A stretch of 64,000 nucleotides of DNA from Erwinia persicina NBRC 102418 (GCF_001571305.1 NZ_BCTN01000001.1:558001-622000), one strand, 5' to 3'; counted from the stretch's first letter, positions 48,334-57,384 are shown. Numbers and translations are program-made. Notes: generated by a model from the sequence alone, not told the origin.

Positions 48334-49833
48334 ATGTCCACGCAAACACCGTTTATCTCACTGGAAAATATCAGCAAATCCTTCCCGGGTGTACGCGCCC
48401 TGGATGCGGTTACGCTGACGCTTAACCGGGGTGAAGTACACTGTCTGGCCGGGCAAAACGGCTGCGGAAAAAGCACGCTGATCAAGGTGATCTCCGGGGT
48501 CTACCAGCCGGACAAAGGATCGCATATCAGCATTGACGGTAAGCTGCTGACCCACTTAACACCGGCCCTTTCTGCCTACTACGGCATCCAGGTGATCTAT
48601 CAGGATCTCTCTTTGTTCCCGAATCTGTCGGTGATGGAAAATATCGCCGCCCATCGCTATCTGCCGGGCGGTAATTTCTGGGTCAACCGCCGGGCAATGC
48701 GCCAGCTGGCGCAGGAGACCATGGCGCGCATTGGCGTACAGCTTGACCCGTCGCGCAAGGTTGAAAAACTGTCGATAGCCGACCGCCAGCTGGTGGCTAT
48801 CTGCCGCGCGCTGGCTGCCGATGCCAGCCTGGTGATCATGGACGAACCTACCGCTTCTCTGACCCGCCATGAGGTTAACGGCCTGCTGCGGGTGGTCAGT
48901 GAACTGAAAGCCGCCGGGATCTGCGTGGTGTTCGTCAGCCATAAGCTGGATGAAGTGATGGAGGTCTCTGACCGCATCAGCGTCATCCGCGACGGCAAAC
49001 TGGTCGGCACCTATGCCGCCAGCAAGCTGGACAGCGATGAACTGGCCTGGCTGATGACCGGACAGCGCTTCAGCTTCAGCCACCTGCCGGAGCGCGCCGA
49101 CCGCAGTGACACTCCGCTGCTGGAAGTGCGCAACCTCTCACGCCGCAACCAGTATCAGCAGATCAATTTACAGTTAAGAAGGGGCGAAATCACGGCCATC
49201 GTCGGCCTGCTGGGCGCCGGACGCACTGAACTGTGCCTGTCACTGTTTGGCATTACCCGGCCCGACAGCGGCGAAATCATCCTTGACGGTAAGCCGGTGA
49301 AACTGCGCAGCAATCGCGATGCCATCCGCCACGGCATTGCTTACGTCTCGGAAGACCGGCAGACCGAAGGGCTGATCATGACGCAGTCGATCTTCGATAA
49401 CCTGCTGGTGCCGATCTTCCCGCACCTGCGCAACCGCCTGGGGCTGATGGACCGTGATGAGGCTCGCCAGCGGGCATCAACACTGATCCGCGAGCTGAAT
49501 ATCAAAGTCTCCGACAGTCAGCTCGCGGTTCAGACCCTGTCCGGCGGTAATGCGCAGCGCGTGGCGATCGGTAAATGGGTCGCCACCCGGCCGAAGGTGC
49601 TGATCCTTGACTCTCCTACCGTCGGCGTCGATATCGCGAATAAAGAGGGGATCTATCGCATTGCCCGTGAGCTGGCCGAGTCCGGTATGGCGGTGCTGAT
49701 GATTTGCGATGAGATCCCGGAAGCTTACTACAACAGCCACCGCGTGCTGGTGATGCGCAAAGGTGAGCTGGTCGCCAGCTTCGCCCCGCATCAGTGCCGC
49801 GAAGAGGAGATTGCCGGGGTGGTCAATGAATAA
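48334..49833 (+). CDS. Sugar ABC transporter ATP-binding protein (RbsA-like, two ATPase domains)
   Basis: Energises the CUT2-type importer. The 499-residue product has two nucleotide-binding domains. Domain 1 carries Walker A GQNGCGKSTLIK, an altered signature (KLSIADRQLVAICRAL) and Walker B LVIMDEPTASL. Domain 2 has a degenerate Walker A GLLGAGRTELCLSLFG, intact signature LSGGNAQRVAIGKW and Walker B VLILDSPTVGVD. This asymmetry is normal for RbsA/XylG/MglA. It lies 51 bases after the binding-protein gene and overlaps the next gene by 8 bases. Confidence 0.94.
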   Translation: MSTQTPFISLENISKSFPGVRALDAVTLTLNRGEVHCLAGQNGCGKSTLIKVISGVYQPDKGSHISIDGKLLTHLTPALSAYYGIQVIYQDLSLFPNLSVMENIAAHRYLPGGNFWVNRRAMRQLAQETMARIGVQLDPSRKVEKLSIADRQLVAICRALAADASLVIMDEPTASLTRHEVNGLLRVVSELKAAGICVVFVSHKLDEVMEVSDRISVIRDGKLVGTYAASKLDSDELAWLMTGQRFSFSHLPERADRSDTPLLEVRNLSRRNQYQQINLQLRRGEITAIVGLLGAGRTELCLSLFGITRPDSGEIILDGKPVKLRSNRDAIRHGIAYVSEDRQTEGLIMTQSIFDNLLVPIFPHLRNRLGLMDRDEARQRASTLIRELNIKVSDSQLAVQTLSGGNAQRVAIGKWVATRPKVLILDSPTVGVDIANKEGIYRIARELAESGMAVLMICDEIPEAYYNSHRVLVMRKGELVASFAPHQCREEEIAGVVNE

Positions 49834-50812
49834 CAAATTACGACATCTGGCCAGCCAGCACGAGTTCTGGCTGGGGATGCTGATTGTGCTGCTGGCGCTG
49901 GGCCTCAGCCTGCGTACCAGCGAGTTTCTGACGCTCGGCAACCTGACCGACGTTGCCACCAGCTACGCCATCCTCGGCATTCTGGCCTGCGGTCTGTTTG
50001 TGGTGCTGATCGCCGGAGGGATTGATATCTCGTTCCCGGCCATGACCGCCATTGCACAGTACGTGATGGCCAGCACCATGTTGGCGCACGGTGGCAACCT
50101 GTTCAGCGCCTTCGCGGTGGCCATCGCCTGTGGCCTGCTGTTGGGAATGCTCAACGGTCTGCTGGTCTTTCTGCTGCGGGTCCCGGCGATCATTATCACC
50201 ATCGCCACGCTGAACCTGTTTTACGGACTGCTGGTCTGGACAACGAACGGCACCTGGCTTTACGGCTTCCCCGACTGGTTTATGAACGGCATTAACTGGT
50301 TCTCCTTCACCGCCGCCGACGGCTACGAATATGGCCTGACGCTGCCGTTACTCTGCCTTCTGGCGGTTTTCATCCTGACCGGGGTGCTGATGAACTTTAC
50401 CCGCGTCGGGCGGCAGATCTACGCCATAGGCGGCAGCCGCGAGTCGGCGTCACGTCTTGGTATCAACCTGCGCAGCCTGCATCTGGCGGTATATGGCTAT
50501 ATGGGCGTGCTGGCCGGGGTGGCGGCCGTTGTTCAGGCGCAGACCACGCAGTCCGTTGCCCCCAACTCACTGGTGGGCTACGAGCTGACGGTGCTGGCGG
50601 CGGTGGTGCTCGGCGGGACCAGCATGAGCGGTGGACGCGGTACGCTGACCGGTACCCTGCTGGGCGTGCTGCTGCTGGCTTTTCTGCAAAACGGCCTGAC
50701 GCTGCTGGCGGTGTCGTCCTACTGGCATATGGTGTTTAGCGGCATCATTATTCTGGTCAGCGTCAGCGCTACGGCCTGGAATGAAAAACACCAGCGCGCA
50801 AAGGGGAACTGA
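49826..50812 (+). CDS. Sugar ABC transporter permease, first of two
   Basis: Inner-membrane permease of the RbsC type. The ATG at 49826 lies within the ATPase stop region (AATGAATAA) and gives MNNKLRHLASQHEFWLG and 328 residues with eight to ten membrane segments. Family motifs are GIDISFPAMTAIAQYVMA near 60 and LGGTSMSGGRGTLTGTLLG near 265. The earlier open frame from 49763 is within the ATPase gene. An importer with two different permease genes is typical of the Lsr and Rha groups. Confidence 0.92.
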   Translation: MNNKLRHLASQHEFWLGMLIVLLALGLSLRTSEFLTLGNLTDVATSYAILGILACGLFVVLIAGGIDISFPAMTAIAQYVMASTMLAHGGNLFSAFAVAIACGLLLGMLNGLLVFLLRVPAIIITIATLNLFYGLLVWTTNGTWLYGFPDWFMNGINWFSFTAADGYEYGLTLPLLCLLAVFILTGVLMNFTRVGRQIYAIGGSRESASRLGINLRSLHLAVYGYMGVLAGVAAVVQAQTTQSVAPNSLVGYELTVLAAVVLGGTSMSGGRGTLTGTLLGVLLLAFLQNGLTLLAVSSYWHMVFSGIIILVSVSATAWNEKHQRAKGN

Positions 50813-50813
50813 G

Positions 50814-51767
50814 ATGCAAACGTTACTGAATAAACTACCGGGCGACCGCATTATCCGCCTGCAGGTCCTGATGCTGGTGGCGGTACTGGTGCTGTTCTCA
50901 CTGACGCTGGGCGGACGCTTCTTTAGCGTCGGTAACTTCCAGTCAATCGCCAGCCAGCTGCCGGTGCTGGGGCTGCTGGCACTGGGTATGGGCGTCACCA
51001 TGCTGACGGGCGGCATAAACCTGTCGATCATCGCCAGCGCTAACGCCTGTTCGCTGCTGATGGCCGCACTGATTGTCGCCCACCCTGATCAACCGCAGTG
51101 GATAGCCCTGGCGCTGCTGGCCGGACTGGCACTCGCGGTGGCCATTGGCGTGGTGAACGGCGTACTGATTGCGGTGATTGGTGTGTCGCCGATTCTGGCG
51201 ACGCTGGGCACCATGACACTGATTGCCGGGCTGAATATCCTGCTGTCTGACGGGGCAGTGATCTCCGGCTTCCCGCCGCTGATCCAGATGCTCGGCAATG
51301 GCGATATTGCCGGCGTGCCGCTGTCACTGCTGCTGTTCCTCGCCGTGGCCGCCCTGATGTGGCTGCTGCTGGAACGCACCACGCTGGGACGCGCCATTTT
51401 GCTGCTGGGCAGTAACGAAAAGGCCACGCGCTTTAGCGGGGTCAACACCACCCGCGTGACGATTGTGGTGTATATCCTGTCGGCGCTGATGAGCTGGGGA
51501 GCGGCGCTGCTGATGATGTCGATGTTTAACTCCGCGAAAGCCGGCTACGGCGAGTCCTGGCTGCTGGTGACCATCCTTGCCTCCGTGCTGGGTGGCATCA
51601 ATCCTGACGGCGGGTTCGGGCGCATTCCCGGCCTGATCCTGGCGCTGATCGTGCTCCAGATGCTGGAAAGCGGACTGAACCTACTGGGGGTGAGCAGCTA
51701 CCTCACTATGGCCCTTTGGGGTGGTGTACTGATCCTGTTTATTGCGTTGCAACATCGCAGAACCTGA
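50814..51767 (+). CDS. Sugar ABC transporter permease, second of two
   Basis: Partner permease forming a heterodimer with the preceding product. The ATG at 50814 starts one base after the upstream stop (TGAGATG) and gives MQTLLNKLPGDRIIRLQ and 317 residues, with the family motifs GINLSIIASANACSLLMA and LGGINPDGGFGRIPGLILAL. Eight to ten membrane segments. Confidence 0.92.
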   Translation: MQTLLNKLPGDRIIRLQVLMLVAVLVLFSLTLGGRFFSVGNFQSIASQLPVLGLLALGMGVTMLTGGINLSIIASANACSLLMAALIVAHPDQPQWIALALLAGLALAVAIGVVNGVLIAVIGVSPILATLGTMTLIAGLNILLSDGAVISGFPPLIQMLGNGDIAGVPLSLLLFLAVAALMWLLLERTTLGRAILLLGSNEKATRFSGVNTTRVTIVVYILSALMSWGAALLMMSMFNSAKAGYGESWLLVTILASVLGGINPDGGFGRIPGLILALIVLQMLESGLNLLGVSSYLTMALWGGVLILFIALQHRRT

Positions 51768-51781
51768 GACTGAGGATAAAA

Positions 51782-53419
51782 ATGTCGAGCTATTATATTG
51801 GTGTGGATGTGGGAACCGGCAGCGCCCGTGCGGGCATTTTTGATGTTACCGGGCGCATGATGGGCCAGGCGAGCCGTGAGATCGCGCTGTATCGTCCGCA
51901 GGCCAACTTTGTTGAACAGTCTTCTGACAATATCTGGCAGGCGGTTTGCCAGTCCGTGCGCGACGCGATTAATCAGACCAATATCAATCCGGTGCAGATT
52001 AAAGGGCTGGGTTTTGATGCCACCTGTTCGCTGGTGGTGCTGGATAAAGAGGGCCAGCCGCTAACGGTCAGCCCGTCCGGGCGCAGCGAGCAGAATATTA
52101 TCGTGTGGATGGATCACCGCGCCATTGTTCAGGCGGAACGTATCAATGCATTAAAACACCCGGTACTGGATTATGTCGGCGGGGTGATTTCACCGGAGAT
52201 GCAGACGCCAAAACTGCTGTGGCTGAAGCAGCATATGCCCGCCAGCTGGCAAAACGTCGGCCACCTGTTTGACCTGCCCGACTTCCTGACCTGGCGTGCC
52301 ACCGGTGATACCACCCGCTCGGTCTGTTCGCTGGTCTGTAAATGGACGTGGCTGGCGCATCAGGACGGTTGGGATGCCAGCTACTTCAGACAGATTGGGC
52401 TGGAAGACCTGCTGGAGCACGATGCCGCGAAAATGGGTAGCGATGTCAAAAGCATGGGCGAACCGCTCGGGCGTGGCCTGACGCAGCGAGCGGCCAGCGA
52501 GTTAGGCCTGCTGCCCGGCACGCCGGTCAGTGCCTCTATTATCGACGCCCATGCCGGGAGCCTGGGAACGCTGGGCGCTGCCGGGCCCTCTGGTGAGCTG
52601 GCAGACTTTGACCGCCGCATTGCGCTGATTGGCGGGACATCCACCGGGCATATGGCCATCTCCCGCGAGCCGCGCTTTATTAAAGGGGTGTGGGGGCCTT
52701 ACCTCTCAGCGGTGCTGCCTGACTTCTGGCTGAACGAAGGCGGACAGTCCGCCACCGGGGCGCTGATTGACCATGTGATCCAGTCACACCCCTGCTATAC
52801 CCAGCTACGTGAGCAGGGGCAGACGCAGGGCAAGACCATTTATGAGGTTCTCAATGCCCTGCTGCGCGAGATGGCCGGTGACGCGGATAAAATCGCTTTT
52901 CTGACCCGGGATATCCATATGCTGCCCTACTTCCACGGCAACCGTTCGCCCCGCGCCAACCCGAACCTGACCGGCATCCTGACCGGGCTGACGCTGTCGC
53001 GCACCCCGGAAGATATGGCCCTGCACTACCTGGCAACCATTCAGGCCATTGCCCTTGGCACCCGACATATTATCGAAACCATGAACCAGACCGGTTACAG
53101 CATTGACACCATTATGGCCAGCGGCGGCGGCACCAAAAACCCTCTCTTTGTGCAGGAGCACGCTAACGCCTCTGGCTGTACCATGCTGCTGGCGGAGGAG
53201 AGCGAATCGATGCTGCTGGGCAGCGCAATGATGGGCACCGTAGCGGCAGGCGTCTATGACACCCTGCCGGAAGCGATGAACGCCATGAGCCGCATCGGCA
53301 AAACCGTGACGCCGCAGACCAATGAGATCAAACGCTATTACGACCGTAAATACCGCGTTTTCCGCGAGCTGTATCACGACCATATGAAATATCAGCAAAT
53401 GATGCAGGAGGAGAGATGA
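51782..53419 (+). CDS. FGGY-family pentulose kinase (D-ribulokinase-like)
   Basis: ATP-dependent sugar kinase of the FGGY/YpCarbK branch, whose characterised members phosphorylate D-ribulose. The ATG at 51782 follows GAGGATAAAA and gives 545 residues, the usual length. Visible are the N-terminal phosphate loop YYIGVDVGTGSARAGIFD, the catalytic aspartate in SIIDAHAGSLGTLG near 277, the ATP-site GGTSTGHMA, and C-terminal ASGGGTKNPLFVQEHANASG. It lies 14 bases after the permease gene and overlaps the SIS gene by 4 bases, so uptake and phosphorylation are coupled. The exact substrate (D-ribulose, D-arabinose or another pentose/pentulose) is inferred. Confidence 0.88.
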   Translation: MSSYYIGVDVGTGSARAGIFDVTGRMMGQASREIALYRPQANFVEQSSDNIWQAVCQSVRDAINQTNINPVQIKGLGFDATCSLVVLDKEGQPLTVSPSGRSEQNIIVWMDHRAIVQAERINALKHPVLDYVGGVISPEMQTPKLLWLKQHMPASWQNVGHLFDLPDFLTWRATGDTTRSVCSLVCKWTWLAHQDGWDASYFRQIGLEDLLEHDAAKMGSDVKSMGEPLGRGLTQRAASELGLLPGTPVSASIIDAHAGSLGTLGAAGPSGELADFDRRIALIGGTSTGHMAISREPRFIKGVWGPYLSAVLPDFWLNEGGQSATGALIDHVIQSHPCYTQLREQGQTQGKTIYEVLNALLREMAGDADKIAFLTRDIHMLPYFHGNRSPRANPNLTGILTGLTLSRTPEDMALHYLATIQAIALGTRHIIETMNQTGYSIDTIMASGGGTKNPLFVQEHANASGCTMLLAEESESMLLGSAMMGTVAAGVYDTLPEAMNAMSRIGKTVTPQTNEIKRYYDRKYRVFRELYHDHMKYQQMMQEER

Positions 53420-54018
53420 CTCCCGGGCAGAGCTGGCAACAGGCCTGCGCAGGCTGGAAAACCTACCGTCAGGCGCTGGATGCCCTGGAAACCCAGCTGG
53501 ATCGTCAGCAGTGGCTGGCGGTACTGGACGCCCTCGCCACCTGTCGCGGCAAAATTGCTGTGACCGGGATCGGTACCTCCGGCATTGCGGCACGTAAAAT
53601 CGCCCACATGCTGTCGTGCATTGAACACCCGGCGATCTGGTTAAGCGCCGCCGATGCCGCCCACGGTGATATCGGTTTTCTGCGCCACGACGATATTGTG
53701 ATTATGCTGTCACGCGGCGGCAACTCCGATGAACTCACCCGGTTGCTGCCGACGGTAAAAACCAAAGGCTGCACGCTGATTAGCGTCACGGAGAATGCGC
53801 ACTCAGCCATCGCTCTGGCCGCCGACCGGCTGCTGCTGATGCCAAAATCGCAGGAGATCGATCCGCTGAATATGCTGGCTACCACGTCCATTATCAGTGT
53901 GCTGGCGGTGTTTGACGCAATGATCGCAGTGCTGATGTCGCAGAGTGGCTACAGCAAGGAGACGCTGCTGACCGTGCATCCCGGGGGGAATGTGGGGAAG
54001 GTGTTGCGGGAGGAGTGA
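53416..54018 (+). CDS. SIS-domain sugar-phosphate isomerase (arabinose-5-phosphate isomerase-like)
   Basis: Single SIS domain of 200 residues resembling the catalytic half of KdsD/GutQ/KpsF, which interconvert D-ribulose 5-phosphate and D-arabinose 5-phosphate. Key features are VTGIGTSGIAARKIAHML near 50, the SRGGNSDEL phosphate loop near 99, and the KpsF-type end VHPGGNVGKVLREE. The CBS regulatory domains of KdsD and GutQ are missing. The start overlaps the kinase stop (ATGA), strongly linking the two enzymes; together they would feed the pentose phosphate pathway. Confidence 0.85.
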   Translation: MTPGQSWQQACAGWKTYRQALDALETQLDRQQWLAVLDALATCRGKIAVTGIGTSGIAARKIAHMLSCIEHPAIWLSAADAAHGDIGFLRHDDIVIMLSRGGNSDELTRLLPTVKTKGCTLISVTENAHSAIALAADRLLLMPKSQEIDPLNMLATTSIISVLAVFDAMIAVLMSQSGYSKETLLTVHPGGNVGKVLREE

Positions 54019-54029
54019 CCCTGAGGGAT

Positions 54030-54375
54030 CTCCACACATTTTTAGTCGCTAATCGTTCAGCTTCAGGTCTGGTGCCAGTTTGAGCACGCCGGATCGGCAA
54101 CGTTCACATCCATGCGGGCCTCGTCACGCGGCGTCCCTGCCGCGTGACGTCCGGCTTACCTCAAACTGGCCCCATCCCCGCAAGACCGTGTTCGCTGTAG
54201 GTTTTAAACCCACACCGCACTCCGTTTTCCTGTAGGGGTGGACCTTTTTCCGGTCGACCCGGGCTGGTTTCAACAGGCTCACAAACAAGGAGCATCGGGG
54301 CAATATGTTTCAATATTGAAGTCTCAAAGACATCATTCATCAACTCTTCTGCCTCAGGATCATCAAAGTTCATAC
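54030..54375. repeat. Structured repeat-like element with nested inverted repeats; no gene seen
   Basis: The 463-base gap before the CbrC gene holds a folded element. CCAGTTTGAG (54075-54084) and CTCAAACTGG (54160-54169) form outer arms; GCCGGA (54088-54093) and TCCGGC (54150-54155) continue the helix; nested inside is a perfect 10-base hairpin CGTCACGCGG (54122-54131) with CCGCGTGACG (54140-54149). Further small palindromes follow (GGTTTTAAACC near 54200, GACC/GGTC near 54241-54255). From memory, sequence of this kind recurs in enterobacterial genomes and is often mis-called as short hypothetical genes. Any role, for example as a mobile-element remnant or structured RNA, is inference. Confidence 0.55.
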
Positions 54376-54481
54376 TGTCGGTGGTGTGACCCTATGAATT
54401 TACTCTACAGGTTCATTGATAAGGTGTTCTCACGGATAACGATGCGATATTATCCGTTAATACCTTTATGGAAGCCCTCAT

Positions 54482-55009
54482 ATGAACAGGTCGTTACCGC
54501 AGTTTACCTACCTCAGCGATGACTTCACTCGCAATGTGTTTATTCAACAATCCGCCACGTGCCACTGCTGTGGTAAAGACACTGAACACCACTATAACGG
54601 CACCATATACAGGGTCGGTGACAGCGATATCACCCTGTGCCCGTGGTGCATCCATGATGGCAGCGCAGCCGCTAAGTACGCCTGCAGTTTTAACGATCTT
54701 TATGATGAAGCACTTGATGATGCCATCGCGGCGGAAGTTTGCGAACGCACGCCGGGTTACAGTTCCTGGCAGGATCAGAGTTGGGTAACTCACTGCAACG
54801 ATGCCTGCGTTTATCACGGCGATGCCAGTGCGAAAGACGTTGCCGAAGCCAGTGCAGAAACTCGCCAGAAGTGGATGAGCGATTACGAAATGGATGAAGA
54901 CAGCTGGTCACAGATGATGGCAGGCTACCAGCCAGGTGGCGATCAGGGTGTTTATAAGTTTGTCTGTCGCCATTGCGGACTGGTGAGCTTTAACTGGGAT
55001 TATTCCTGA
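54482..55009 (+). CDS. CbrC family (UPF0167) cysteine-rich protein
   Basis: Homologue of E. coli CbrC, a CreBC-regulated protein linked to colicin E2 tolerance. The 175-residue product has paired cysteines at CHCC (about 27), CPWC (about 58), a single cysteine in WVTHCNDACVY and CRHCG near the end, consistent with zinc binding; the segments ERTPGYSSWQDQSWVTHCNDA and GVYKFVCRHCGLVSF align with CbrC. The ATG follows GGAAG by 8 bases. It has no operon partner and follows the repeat element, suggesting acquired DNA. Confidence 0.85.
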   Translation: MNRSLPQFTYLSDDFTRNVFIQQSATCHCCGKDTEHHYNGTIYRVGDSDITLCPWCIHDGSAAAKYACSFNDLYDEALDDAIAAEVCERTPGYSSWQDQSWVTHCNDACVYHGDASAKDVAEASAETRQKWMSDYEMDEDSWSQMMAGYQPGGDQGVYKFVCRHCGLVSFNWDYS

Positions 55010-55248
55010 TGGGATAATCCCGGAAGGAGATGCAATAAGATATGATGGGTATCTCTGTACCGGGGAATTATCTTTAAAAATGAAGATTGGCTTAAGAGAA
55101 TATTCAACTTCCCTGCAACGTCCTCTGAAATTACTCGCTAACCCAGAAGGCCTTACAGGCAATCAACGCCGCATCCCGCACGTTTGATCCTCCTTCTGCC
55201 GGGCCTTTCCCCTACCCTGTTAACGGTATTAAAACAGGGACGTGAATT

Positions 55249-55521
55249 ATGCTCAGAAAAATCGGCCTCATCTGCGCCATGCTGCTGCTCTGCGGCTGTG
55301 CCACCATCACCAGCCATACCGTCGGTAATAACCCGAAAAATTCGTTTTATGCGGGTACGCAGCTCGACTACCACACGCTGCACGACTGCTTCTGGTGCTG
55401 GCTGGATCTGCCCGTGTCGATTGTCGGGGACACGCTGATGCTGCCTTATGATACCTGGCACTACTACCACACCCCGGAAACTCCCGCTAAGACAAAGAAA
55501 TCGTCAGCGCCAGTGAAGTAA
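55249..55521 (+). CDS. YceK/YidQ-family lipoprotein
   Basis: Small predicted lipoprotein of 90 residues. The signal peptide MLRKIGLICAMLLLCGC ends in a lipobox (LLCGC) with the modified cysteine at 17. The mature part has the family-type pattern YAGTQLDYHTLHDCFWCWLDLPVSIVGDTLMLPYD, which is shared by the DUF1375 group. The function is unknown. The 239-base gap upstream has only a short GGGATTAT/ATAATCCC inverted repeat near 54996-55020. Confidence 0.85.
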   Translation: MLRKIGLICAMLLLCGCATITSHTVGNNPKNSFYAGTQLDYHTLHDCFWCWLDLPVSIVGDTLMLPYDTWHYYHTPETPAKTKKSSAPVK

Positions 55522-55575
55522 GCGCGCCCTTTGTGCTAGCCTGCGGGAAGAACATTATTCCGAAGGAGAGCGACA

Positions 55576-55947
55576 ATGGATGGAGAGCAGATACAGAACA
55601 TTGCCAGACAGGTCGCGGGTGAGCAGCCGGAGGCGGAGCTCTGTTATCCGTTTGGCCCGGAGTATGAGGTATTTAAGGTACGCGGCAAGATATTTGTCCT
55701 GATGTCACAGGTACGGGGTGAACGTATAGTCAACCTCAAGTGCCGCCCTGAAGAGGGTGAACTGCACCGGGCCATCTACGACAGCATCCATGTGGGCTAC
55801 CATATGAACAAACGCCACTGGATTTCGATTTATGCCGGTGAAAAGATTACGGAAGGATTAGTCAGGCAGTTGGTGCAGGAGTCGTACGATCGGGTGGTTG
55901 CCGGCATGCCAAAACGGCTGCGCCCGCTGGCGCTGCGGGAAAAGTAG
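55576..55947 (+). CDS. MmcQ/YjbR family protein
   Basis: Small basic protein with a CyaY-like fold, presumed DNA-binding, role unknown. The 123-residue product has the family pattern AELCYPFGPEYEVFKVRGKIF, VNLKCRPEEGELHR, and GYHMNKRHWISIYAG. A GAAGGAGAG ribosome site precedes the ATG. Convergent with fabB. Confidence 0.88.
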   Translation: MDGEQIQNIARQVAGEQPEAELCYPFGPEYEVFKVRGKIFVLMSQVRGERIVNLKCRPEEGELHRAIYDSIHVGYHMNKRHWISIYAGEKITEGLVRQLVQESYDRVVAGMPKRLRPLALREK

Positions 55948-55956
55948 CCGACAAAA

Positions 55957-55984
55957 CAAAGGGGCGACCTTAGTCGCCCCTTTG
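55957..55984. terminator. Bidirectional terminator between the YjbR-family gene and fabB
   Basis: CAAAGGGGCGAC (55957-55968) and GTCGCCCCTTTG (55973-55984) form a perfect 12-base stem with a CTTA loop. On the minus strand it is followed by TTTT, so it serves fabB well and the YjbR gene through the stem-internal TTT. Confidence 0.93.
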
Positions 55985-56005
55985 TCAGCACGGCAGGATG
56001 GCAAA

Positions 56006-57229
56006 TTATGCCAGCTTGCGCATCACCAGCGTGGCGTTGGTTCCGCCGAAGCCGAAGCTGTTAGACATCACGGTGTTCAGCTTACGTTCAGTCGGCTGAG
56101 TCACGATATCCAGGCCTTCTGCCGCGGGGTCCAGCTCGTCGATATTGATGCTTGGCGCAATAAAGCCGTGTTCCAGCATCAGCAGGGAGTAGATGGCTTC
56201 CTGCACGCCTGCGGCACCCAGCGAGTGGCCGGTCATCGCTTTGGTAGCCGACATTGCCGGCGTTTTGTCCGGGAAGACAGCACGGATAGCGCCCAGTTCC
56301 TTCACATCGCCTACCGGCGTAGAGGTACCGTGGGTGTTCAGGTAGTCGATAGGGGTATCCACACCTTCCATCGCCATACGCATGCAGCGCATTGCGCCTT
56401 CGCCTGACGGCGCTACCATGTCAGCACCATCAGAGGTAGCGCCGTAACCCACGATCTCAGCATAGATGTGAGCACCGCGCGCCAGCGCGTGTTCCAGCTC
56501 TTCCACCACGACCATACCGCCACCGCCGGCGATAACAAAGCCGTCACGGCTGGTATCGTAGGTACGGGAGGCTTTTTCCGGGGTTTCGTTATATTTGGTC
56601 GACAGCGCGCCCATGGCATCGAACTCACAGGACATTTCCCAGCACAGCTCTTCGCCGCCGCCAGCAAACACAATATCCTGTTTGCCCAGCTGGATCTGCT
56701 CTACCGCGTTACCGATGCAGTGTGCAGAAGTGGCGCAGGCAGAACTGATAGAATAGTTGACGCCATGAATTTTAAACGGCGTAGCGAGGCAGGCAGAAAC
56801 GCCGGATGCCATGGCTTTGGTCACCATATAGGGACCTACGCCGCGCAGACCTTTAGCGCGCATGCCGTCAACGCTGGCGGCCTGATAGAACGGTGAACCA
56901 CCGCCTGAACCGGCAACCAGACCCACGCGAGGATTATTCTGGTACTGCTCATCGGACAAGCCAGCATCTTTCACCGCATCCTGCATGGAAAGGAAAGCAT
57001 AAATGGACGCATCGCTCATAAAACGCAGCATTTTGCGGTCGATACGGGCTGAAATATCGTCTTTCGTTAACTTAACGTTACCCCAGACGTGACTACGCAT
57101 ACCGGAATCTTTCAGTTCCTGCGAGAAGGTAATACCAGAGCGTCCTTCGCGTAATGATGCCAGAACTTCCTCTTGGTTATTACCAATACTGGAAACGATC
57201 CCTAGGCCAGTAATCACAGCACGTTTCAT
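56006..57229 (-). CDS. fabB: Beta-ketoacyl-ACP synthase I
   Basis: Condensing enzyme of fatty acid elongation, needed for unsaturated fatty acid synthesis. The 407-residue product has the thiolase-fold triad: active cysteine in [12 protein letters not shown] near 164, histidines in [11 protein letters not shown] near 299 and [14 protein letters not shown] near 334; ends [17 protein letters not shown]. Upstream FabR- and FadR-type sites match the E. coli control layout. Confidence 0.98.
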   Translation of the reverse strand: MKRAVITGLGIVSSIGNNQEEVLASLREGRSGITFSQELKDSGMRSHVWGNVKLTKDDISARIDRKMLRFMSDASIYAFLSMQDAVKDAGLSDEQYQNNPRVGLVAGSGGGSPFYQAASVDGMRAKGLRGVGPYMVTKAMASGVSACLATPFKIHGVNYSISSACATSAHCIGNAVEQIQLGKQDIVFAGGGEELCWEMSCEFDAMGALSTKYNETPEKASRTYDTSRDGFVIAGGGGMVVVEELEHALARGAHIYAEIVGYGATSDGADMVAPSGEGAMRCMRMAMEGVDTPIDYLNTHGTSTPVGDVKELGAIRAVFPDKTPAMSATKAMTGHSLGAAGVQEAIYSLLMLEHGFIAPSINIDELDPAAEGLDIVTQPTERKLNTVMSNSFGFGGTNATLVMRKLA

Positions 57230-57272
57230 TCAATACCTCTTTCACTTCTAATTAGGATTCGAGAGGCACTCT

Positions 57273-57290
57273 AGCGTACAGTTGTACGCC
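57273..57290 (-). promoter_or_regulatory. FabR operator of fabB
   Basis: GCGTACAGTTGTACGC (57274-57289) is a near-perfect palindrome (seven-base arms GCGTACA and TGTACGC around GT) matching the FabR operators of fabA and fabB. On the minus strand a TTGTTC hexamer precedes and TAGAGT follows at 17-base spacing, so FabR would sit between the -35 and -10 elements. Confidence 0.8.
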
Positions 57291-57291
57291 G

Positions 57292-57308
57292 AACAAGTCC
57301 GATCAGCA
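57292..57308. promoter_or_regulatory. FadR-like site upstream of the FabR operator
   Basis: AACAAGTCCGATCAGCA keeps the core of the FadR site (GTC-N-GA and CAG) with several mismatches outside. Its place directly upstream of the FabR operator repeats the E. coli fabB promoter order, in which FadR activates and FabR represses. Confidence 0.45.
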
Positions 57309-57384
57309 TTTTCCTTGTGTAAATTTGCGTAGGGTCAAGCACCTCGTTAAAATCCCGCCACTGCCTGAGCAATGAGCCTTTGCC

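Noticed and set aside
54161-54373. 70-codon minus-strand frame in the structured repeat
   Set aside because: Overlaps the nested inverted repeats and lacks a ribosome site; probably the kind of spurious gene call this repeat tends to attract.
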